Assembly: GCA_002381045.1 (NCBI GenBank)
Contig: DFWT01000012.1
Coordinates: 1 to 11,451, forward strand
From: Rhodoferax sp. UBA4127
GTDB taxonomy: Bacteria > Pseudomonadota > Gammaproteobacteria > Burkholderiales > Burkholderiaceae_C
Length of the DNA: 11,451 nt
Reading direction: 5' to 3'
Of the stretch, positions 6,767 through 11,451 are shown piece after piece. Each line of letters begins with the position of its first letter. Within the stretch, counting starts at the first letter, position 1. The notes beneath the pieces are model-generated. The model ran no database searches, had not been told where the DNA came from, and saw only the letters and a list, made by a program, of their open reading frames with translations. A program made the translations under genes and the position numbers.

Positions 6767-6786
6767 TTTTTTAATTTTGTTAACCT

Positions 6787-6807
6787 GCCACACCTTTTTG
6801 GAGTGGC
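6787..6807 (+). promoter_or_regulatory. Hairpin in the aspS leader
   Basis: GCCACACC (6787-6794) pairs with GGAGTGGC (6800-6807) around a TTTTT loop, with one A-A mismatch. It lies 15 bases before the aspS ATG. The only Shine-Dalgarno-like GGAG near the start is inside the right arm, though it is rather far from the ATG. No trailing T-run makes a terminator unlikely. Confidence 0.3.
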
Positions 6808-6822
6808 CTTAGAAAGCAGTTT

Positions 6823-8637
6823 ATGGCGATGCGTACGCACTATTGTGGTTTGGTGACCGAAGGTCTGTTGGGGCAGGTGGTCACACTGTGTGGTTGGGTC
6901 AACCGTCGGCGCGACCACGGCGGTGTCATTTTTGTGGACTTGCGAGACCGCGAAGGTTATGTTCAGGTAGTATGCGACCCGGACCGCGCCGAGATGTTCA
7001 AGTTGGCCGAAGATCTGCGCAATGAATTTTGTATTCAGATCAAAGGCTTGGTGCGCGCACGCCCCGAAGGCTCGGTCAATGACAACCTTAAAAGCGGCAA
7101 GATTGAGGTGCTTTGCCACGAGTTGACTGTGCTGAACCCGTCGGTCACGCCTCCATTCCAACTCGACGAAGATAACCTGTCAGAGACCACCCGCCTGACA
7201 CACCGGGTGTTGGACTTGCGCCGCCCCTACATGCAAAACAACTTGATGTTGCGCTACCGTGTGACCATGGAAGTTCGCAAGTTTCTTGACGCCAATGGCT
7301 TTGTCGACGTTGAAACCCCCATGCTCACCAAGAGCACACCAGAAGGTGCGCGCGACTACCTGGTGCCAAGCCGTGTGCATGACGGGCATTTCTTTGCCTT
7401 GCCGCAAAGCCCGCAACTGTTCAAGCAGTTGCTGATGGTCGCGGGGTTCGATCGCTATTACCAAATCACCAAGTGTTTCCGCGACGAAGATCTGCGTGCA
7501 GACCGCCAGCCTGAGTTCACTCAGATTGATATCGAAACCTCGTTCATGGGCGAGGAAGACATTCGCGATCTGTTTCAGGGCATGATCAAAAGGGTGTTCC
7601 AAAGCACCCTGGGTGTGGACTTAGGCGACTTCCCGGTGATGACCTATCAGGAGGCCGCACACCGCTATGGCTCGGACAAGCCCGACCTGCGTGTCAAGCT
7701 TGAGTTCGCCGAACTGACTGACGTGATGGCCGATGTGGACTTCAAGGTGTTCTCAGGTGCTGCCACCATGAAGGGTGGTCGTGTGGTGGCACTGCGCGTG
7801 CCGGGTGCTGCGCGGGAAGTTGGCGGTATGCCACGCAGCGAGATTGATGCCTATACCGAGTTCGTCAAGATTTATGGTGCCAAGGGACTGGCCTACATCA
7901 AGGTCAATGACTTGTCCAAAGGCCGCGATGGACTGCAGAGCCCGATTGTCAAAAACCTGCATGACCGCGCCCTGGCTGAAGTCTTGAGCCGCTCAGGCGC
8001 ACAGAACGGCGACCTGTTGTTCTTCGGTGCTGACAAGGAAAAAATTGTCAACGATGCCATTGGTGCATTGCGCATCAAGATCGGTCACAGCGAATTTGGC
8101 AAGAAAAACGGTCTGTTTGAGAGCCGCTGGGCGCCGCTTTGGGTGGTGGACTTCCCAATGTTTGAATACGATGAGGAATCAGACCGCTGGATGGCGGTGC
8201 ACCACCCGTTCACTGCGCCGAAGGATGGCCATGAAGACCTGATGGTCACCGACCCCGGCAAATGCATTTCCAAGGGCTATGACATGGTCCTCAATGGTTG
8301 GGAGATGGGTGGCGGTTCGGTTCGTATCCACCGCGCTGAGGTGCAGAAGAAAGTGTTTGATGCCCTCAAGATCACGCCAGAAGAAGCACAAATGAAATTT
8401 GGCTTCTTGCTCGACGCCTTGCAATACGGCGCGCCTCCCCATGGCGGGTTGGCCTTTGGGCTGGACCGCATCATCACCCTGATGACCGGTGCCGAATCCA
8501 TCCGCGACGTGATTGCCTTCCCCAAAACCCAACGTGCCCAGTGTCTGTTGACTCAGGCACCGTCCCCAGTGGATGAAAAGCAGTTGCGCGAACTGCACAT
8601 CAAGTTGCGCAACGCTGACGCGGTGAAAGCCGGTTAA
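6823..8637 (+). CDS. aspS: Aspartyl-tRNA synthetase, probably non-discriminating (aspartate--tRNA(Asp/Asn) ligase)
   Basis: A 604-residue bacterial-type class II AspRS (E. coli 590). It has an N-terminal OB-fold anticodon-binding domain (GWVNRRRDHGGVIFVDLRDREG, residues 24-45), the class II core with PQSPQLFKQLL and motif 2 FRDEDLRADRQPEFTQ, an inserted GAD domain, and motif 3 GLAFGLDRI near the C-terminus. It attaches aspartate to tRNA(Asp). Positions that separate discriminating from non-discriminating enzymes read H32 and G83 (H30/G81 if counted from Met3), where the E. coli discriminating enzyme has Leu30 and Lys82. This is the Pseudomonas-like relaxed type, which also makes Asp-tRNA(Asn) for amidation by GatCAB. 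The start may be the ATG at 6823 or 6829. No strong ribosome-binding site is visible. Confidence 0.98.
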   Translation: MAMRTHYCGLVTEGLLGQVVTLCGWVNRRRDHGGVIFVDLRDREGYVQVVCDPDRAEMFKLAEDLRNEFCIQIKGLVRARPEGSVNDNLKSGKIEVLCHELTVLNPSVTPPFQLDEDNLSETTRLTHRVLDLRRPYMQNNLMLRYRVTMEVRKFLDANGFVDVETPMLTKSTPEGARDYLVPSRVHDGHFFALPQSPQLFKQLLMVAGFDRYYQITKCFRDEDLRADRQPEFTQIDIETSFMGEEDIRDLFQGMIKRVFQSTLGVDLGDFPVMTYQEAAHRYGSDKPDLRVKLEFAELTDVMADVDFKVFSGAATMKGGRVVALRVPGAAREVGGMPRSEIDAYTEFVKIYGAKGLAYIKVNDLSKGRDGLQSPIVKNLHDRALAEVLSRSGAQNGDLLFFGADKEKIVNDAIGALRIKIGHSEFGKKNGLFESRWAPLWVVDFPMFEYDEESDRWMAVHHPFTAPKDGHEDLMVTDPGKCISKGYDMVLNGWEMGGGSVRIHRAEVQKKVFDALKITPEEAQMKFGFLLDALQYGAPPHGGLAFGLDRIITLMTGAESIRDVIAFPKTQRAQCLLTQAPSPVDEKQLRELHIKLRNADAVKAG

Positions 8638-8692
8638 GCGCAGCCCAAGGCAGCGTGCCCTGCCATAGCGTGTCTGAATCGGCAGGTGCGCA

Positions 8693-9169
8693 GTGCAGCC
8701 ATTGAAAATCCCGCAGTCGGTGTTGGTGGTGATTCACACGCCTGCGCTGGAAGTTCTGCTCATCAAACGTGCAGACGTGCCGGATTTCTGGCAGTCGGTC
8801 ACTGGCAGTAAAGACCATGTGGCCGCATCTTTTGAGCAGACGGCAAGGCGTGAGGTGCTGGAGGAAACCGGTATTGACTGCCGTCTTGGCACCTCACTGG
8901 CTGATCAACTGATCGATTGGCAGTTGGAAAACGTCTACGAAATTTACCCGAGTTGGCGTCACCGCTATGCTGCTGATGTGACGCACAACACCGAGCATCT
9001 TTTTGGCTTGCGCGTGCCCAGTGGCCTGCCCGTCACTCTGGCACCACGCGAGCACACCGATTTCATTTGGTTGCCCTATCGCGAGGCAGCCCAGCGCTGC
9101 TATTCGTCGTCCAATGCCGAAGCCTGTTTATTGCTTCCCCGATTTGCTGAGCAGAAGGGTGCGCGATGA
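8693..9169 (+). CDS. nudB: Dihydroneopterin triphosphate diphosphatase (Nudix hydrolase NudB)
   Basis: A 158-residue Nudix hydrolase close to E. coli NudB (150 residues). NudB removes pyrophosphate from dihydroneopterin triphosphate in folate synthesis. Matching segments are the opening KIPQSVLVVIHT, the DFWQSVTGS stretch (31-39) and the RHRYAADVTHNTEHLFGL segment. The Nudix box runs from G38 to I61 and keeps the catalytic R53-E54-V55-x-E57-E58-x-G60-I61 core. However, the spacing from G38 is one residue longer than the textbook GX5E pattern, and the usual first Glu is Ala45. The start is GTG at 8693, with CAGGTG (8683-8688) as ribosome-binding site. aspS and nudB are also neighbours in E. 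coli. The stop overlaps the next start (ATGA). Confidence 0.92.
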   Translation: MQPLKIPQSVLVVIHTPALEVLLIKRADVPDFWQSVTGSKDHVAASFEQTARREVLEETGIDCRLGTSLADQLIDWQLENVYEIYPSWRHRYAADVTHNTEHLFGLRVPSGLPVTLAPREHTDFIWLPYREAAQRCYSSSNAEACLLLPRFAEQKGAR

Positions 9170-9897
9170 GCACGCTTCGCGTAGCCACTTACAACATCCA
9201 CAAGGGAGTGCAGGGTCTCGGTCTGGCGAAACGGCTTGAGATTCATAACTTGGCACCCGCAATTCAATCGCTCGATGCAGACCTGGTTTGTTTGCAGGAA
9301 GTTCGGCAGTTCAACCGCCGCGAAGCGCGCCGTTTTGCCCACTGGCCCGTCCAGACGCAGGCTGATTTTTTGGCGCCGCCCGGCTACCACGCGGTCTACC
9401 GCACCAATGCGATCACGCGACACGGCGAACATGGCAATGCGCTGCTGTCGCGCTGGCCGGTGCTGGCCTGCGAGCACCGGGATATCTCTGATCATCGGCT
9501 GGAGCAACGTGGTTTTCTGCATGTCACTCTGTCGGTGCATGGGCAAGCGCTGCATGTTCTGGTGGTGCATCTGGGCTTGATCCGGCGCAGTCGCATGCGC
9601 CAGTTGGCGAGCTTGCAGCACTACATTCAAACCAATTTGGCACCAGACGCCCCTCTGGTACTTGCAGGCGATTTCAATGAGTGGCGCTCTGGATTTGCCG
9701 CTGGGTTGAACCTGGTTGGTTTACGGGCTTGGCCTGTGCCGCACGCCACTTTTCCATCCAGACTGCCGCTGGTGCAACTGGATCATGTGTTTGCCCGCGG
9801 CTTGGTGCCACAGAGCCTGACCGTGCTTCGGGGTTCGGTTTGGTGGCGAATGTCTGACCACCTCCCGTTGCTGGCCGAGTTTTCCTGGCCAAGCTGA
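9166..9897 (+). CDS. Endonuclease/exonuclease/phosphatase family protein (YbhP-like)
   Basis: A 243-residue protein of the EEP superfamily (exonuclease III / DNase I / inositol-phosphatase fold), a metal-dependent phosphoester hydrolase. Catalytic signatures are TYNIHKG (N10, H12), LQEV (E45), HGNALLSRWP (89-98), the VVHLGL strand, AGDFNEW (D169, N171), LDHVF (D206) and the terminal SDHLPL (D231, H232). All core residues look intact. There is no signal peptide or membrane segment. The substrate cannot be read from sequence; nucleic acid, phosphoinositide-like or phospholipid substrates occur in the superfamily. The ATG at 9166 overlaps the nudB stop and has AGAAGGG (9153-9159) as ribosome-binding site. 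It is directly followed by a clsB-type gene, as ybhP neighbours clsB in E. coli, which hints at a role in lipid or membrane metabolism. Confidence 0.9.
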   Translation: MSTLRVATYNIHKGVQGLGLAKRLEIHNLAPAIQSLDADLVCLQEVRQFNRREARRFAHWPVQTQADFLAPPGYHAVYRTNAITRHGEHGNALLSRWPVLACEHRDISDHRLEQRGFLHVTLSVHGQALHVLVVHLGLIRRSRMRQLASLQHYIQTNLAPDAPLVLAGDFNEWRSGFAAGLNLVGLRAWPVPHATFPSRLPLVQLDHVFARGLVPQSLTVLRGSVWWRMSDHLPLLAEFSWPS

Positions 9898-9906
9898 GCA
9901 CCCATC

Positions 9907-11103
9907 TTGAAACCACGTGCGGGCCATCAACTGCGTTTGCTTCAAGGTGCAACGGAATTTTTTGCTGCCATGGTGGAGTCCATGGCGACAAGCCAGCATG
10001 AAATTCGTCTGGAAACCTATATTTTTGACCTGACCGGAGGTGGCGAGACTGTGGCTGAGGCCTTGGTGCAAGCAGCCCAACGGGGGGTATCGGTGTACCT
10101 GGTGGCTGATGGTGTGGGGACGCCAGGTTTTCCGGCGCCCTGGCCCGCCAGACTGAACCAGGCGGGCGTGCATTGGCGCATCTTTTCGCCCTTGGGTGGC
10201 TTTGGCTTGCTGGTGCCCAGCCAGTGGCGGCGTTTGCACCGCAAACTGTGTGTGATCGATGGTCAAGAGGCGTTTTGTGGTGGCATCAATGTGCTGGACG
10301 ATTGGCATGACCCCAACCATGGGGTCCTGGAGGCGCCTCGTTTTGATTTTGCAGTACAGGTAAGAGGGCCTTTGGTGCAACAAGTGCACGCCGCCATGGC
10401 GCAGTTCTGGTGGCGACTGCAGGCCACTGAGCGTATTCAGAAGGCTGACCTGGCGGGTGCCAAAAAGGCCTTTCAAAAGTCGGCGCCATTCAAAATTCCG
10501 GTTGGGCACAGCCCCGTGGATGCGTTCGGCGCGCAGGCCGAGCTGGTGCTGCGTGACAACCTGCGCCATCGGGCCGGCATCGAGCGCGCCTACCGGCTGG
10601 CTTTGAGCAGTGCGCGCGAGGATGTGGTGATTGCCAATGCCTACTTTTTGCCCGGCCGAAAAATCCGGCGTGGCTTGATCCATGCGGCGCAGCGGGGGGT
10701 GCGAGTCAGGCTGCTGCTCCAGGGTCGTTATGAGTATTTCATGCAGCACCACGCGGCGCATGCGCTTTATGGCCCCTTGCTGGCCGCAGGCATCGAGATT
10801 TTCGAGTACACACCAAGTTTCATGCATGCCAAGGTCGCCGTGATCGATGGCCATTGGGCGACCGTGGGGTCATCCAACATGGACCCATTAAGTCTGCTTT
10901 TGGCGCGTGAAGCCAATGTGGTGATTCAGGACCCGGCCTTCGCCAGTGACTTGCGCCATGCGCTTGAACTTGCCATCGACCAGCACGCCGTCCAAGTCGA
11001 TGCAGTGCGCCACGCCCAGCGTCCACGACGTTTGAAGCTGTTTGATGTGGCTGCAGCCTGGTTGATGCGGGTCCTTTTGTTTTTGAATGGAAAACGCTAT
11101 TGA
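9907..11103 (+). CDS. clsB: Cardiolipin synthase B-type phospholipase D family protein
   Basis: A 398-residue phospholipase D superfamily protein with two HKD motifs: H111-x-K113-x4-D118 followed by GGIN, and H307-x-K309-x4-D314 followed by GSSN. It also shows ETYIFD (36-41) before the first half and NAYFLPG before the second. It lacks the two N-terminal membrane helices of ClsA, as ClsB does. ClsB-type enzymes join phospholipids (phosphatidylglycerol with PG or PE) to make cardiolipin, or phosphatidylglycerol by transfer. A hydrophobic patch near the C-terminus (VAAAWLMRVLLFL) could help membrane contact. The start is taken as TTG at 9907, 9 bases after the previous stop. The next in-frame ATG (9970) would remove the first conserved strand and helix. 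No clear ribosome-binding site is seen, so coupling to the upstream gene is likely. Confidence 0.92.
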   Translation: MKPRAGHQLRLLQGATEFFAAMVESMATSQHEIRLETYIFDLTGGGETVAEALVQAAQRGVSVYLVADGVGTPGFPAPWPARLNQAGVHWRIFSPLGGFGLLVPSQWRRLHRKLCVIDGQEAFCGGINVLDDWHDPNHGVLEAPRFDFAVQVRGPLVQQVHAAMAQFWWRLQATERIQKADLAGAKKAFQKSAPFKIPVGHSPVDAFGAQAELVLRDNLRHRAGIERAYRLALSSAREDVVIANAYFLPGRKIRRGLIHAAQRGVRVRLLLQGRYEYFMQHHAAHALYGPLLAAGIEIFEYTPSFMHAKVAVIDGHWATVGSSNMDPLSLLLAREANVVIQDPAFASDLRHALELAIDQHAVQVDAVRHAQRPRRLKLFDVAAAWLMRVLLFLNGKRY

Positions 11104-11108
11104 ATATG

Positions 11109-11144
11109 TAGCTATTGGCACATATTTAATAAGGGCTAGAGGTC
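11109..11144 (+). repeat. Dispersed intergenic repeat, copy B
   Basis: This is the partner of the element at 1652-1687, in the same orientation. It keeps TAGCT at the left end and AGGGCTAG at 11132-11139, with identical spacing. It lies just after the clsB stop in the 101-base gap before folE. Unlike copy A, it has no complementary GCCCT arm or T-run, so it does not form a terminator-like hairpin. Confidence 0.6.
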
Positions 11145-11157
11145 AATAACCTTAATG

Positions 11158-11190
11158 TTGAAACGCTGCTACGATCCACCCCTAACTATT
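11158..11190 (+). promoter_or_regulatory. Candidate promoter region for folE
   Basis: Two overlapping readings are possible. TGCTACGAT (11167-11175) resembles an extended -10 element and would give a leader of about 23 bases. Alternatively TTGAAA (11158-11163, five of six to the -35 consensus) pairs with TAACTA (11183-11188) at a long 19-base spacing, giving a very short leader. No strong ribosome-binding site precedes the ATG at 11205. Confidence 0.3.
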
Positions 11191-11204
11191 TTTTACACCA
11201 GCAC

Positions 11205-11451
11205 ATGAACGCAGTTGATACCGATGAGGGCACGCCGATCTCCGTCAAGATCCGGGAGCGGGTGAAAGCAGCCCGCAAGCGTTTTCACGCCAACGACAAC
11301 ATTGCTGATTTCATCGAACCGGGTGACCTGGATTTGTTGCTGGATGAAGTCGAGCAAAAAATGAAAGGCGTGTTGTCCAGCCTGGTGATTGACACCGAAC
11401 ATGACCACAACACCGATGACACTGCGCGTCGGGTCGCCAAGATGTACCTCA
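11205..11451 (+). CDS. folE: GTP cyclohydrolase I, N-terminal part (3' cut by window edge)
   Basis: The first 82 codons of a FolE-type GTP cyclohydrolase I, running off the right edge. FolE converts GTP to 7,8-dihydroneopterin triphosphate, the first step of folate synthesis; the product is the substrate of NudB encoded upstream. Recognition rests on the LDLLLDEVEQKMKGVLSSL helix (about residues 45-63) and the HDHNTDDTARRVAKMYL segment (about 66-82), which matches the conserved NTxxTARRVAKMY region of the family. The zinc-binding Cys/His residues lie beyond the window. The N-terminus is charged and variable, as in relatives. The ATG at 11205 is the only good start. It follows repeat copy B and a candidate promoter, so it is probably a separate unit from clsB. 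Confidence 0.9.
   Translation, partial: MNAVDTDEGTPISVKIRERVKAARKRFHANDNIADFIEPGDLDLLLDEVEQKMKGVLSSLVIDTEHDHNTDDTARRVAKMYL

Noticed and set aside
8649..8661. Small inverted repeat (GGCAG/CTGCC type) between aspS and nudB
   Set aside because: Five base pairs in a GC-rich gap without a T-run is expected by chance.
9721..10854. Long open frame on the minus strand (377 codons) opposite the EEP and clsB genes
   Set aside because: It lies fully opposite two well-recognised genes, its predicted protein is rich in His/Gln and resembles no family, and such shadows are expected with this codon use. The same applies to minus-strand frames at 424-1185, 1669-2466 and 4643-5251.
1..11451. Search for a defence, mobile or CRISPR-like system
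   Set aside because: All twelve genes belong to recognised core families, no direct-repeat array or terminal inverted repeats flank any block, and base use looks uniform throughout.

Overview
The window reads as a stretch of chromosome from a betaproteobacterium of the order Burkholderiales, most probably Comamonadaceae (Rhodoferax/Polaromonas-like). The reasons are the protein sequences, the gene order, the moderately high GC content, and short intergenic repeats of a kind I recall from that family; no species can be named. All twelve genes lie on the + strand, gaps are short (none exceeds 150 bases), and I see no tRNA, rRNA, CRISPR array, insertion sequence, prophage or toxin/defence genes. 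This is a core housekeeping region, not an island.

Bases 1-1613: the C-terminal part of a large FAD/Fe-S oxidoreductase (two cysteine-rich CCG domains), then a small DUF971 protein. A short hairpin with a T-run (1675-1693), formed within a dispersed repeat, may end this unit.

Bases 1753-5659: a ubiquinone biosynthesis block, ubiE - Tim44-domain membrane protein - ubiJ - ubiB. UbiE methylates the quinone head group, UbiJ is the SCP2-type lipid-binding accessory factor, and UbiB is the membrane-bound atypical kinase/ATPase of the same pathway. ubiJ and ubiB overlap by ATGA. The predicted ubiJ start codon sits in the loop of a perfect 13-bp inverted repeat. The upstream oxidoreductase could feed electrons to the quinone pool, but that is inference.

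Bases 5759-11103: a second block, fmdB-type zinc ribbon - DUF502 membrane protein - aspS - nudB - endonuclease/exonuclease/phosphatase (YbhP-like) - clsB-type cardiolipin synthase. AspS carries the residues typical of non-discriminating AspRS, which also charges tRNA-Asn. aspS/nudB and the ybhP-like/clsB pair are also neighbours in E. coli. From 11205 the start of folE (GTP cyclohydrolase I) runs off the right edge. FolE makes the dihydroneopterin triphosphate that NudB hydrolyses, so two successive folate-pathway enzymes lie close together.

No undescribed multi-gene system was found. The best leads are small: the palindrome over the ubiJ start, the matched pair of intergenic repeats, and the leader hairpin before aspS.
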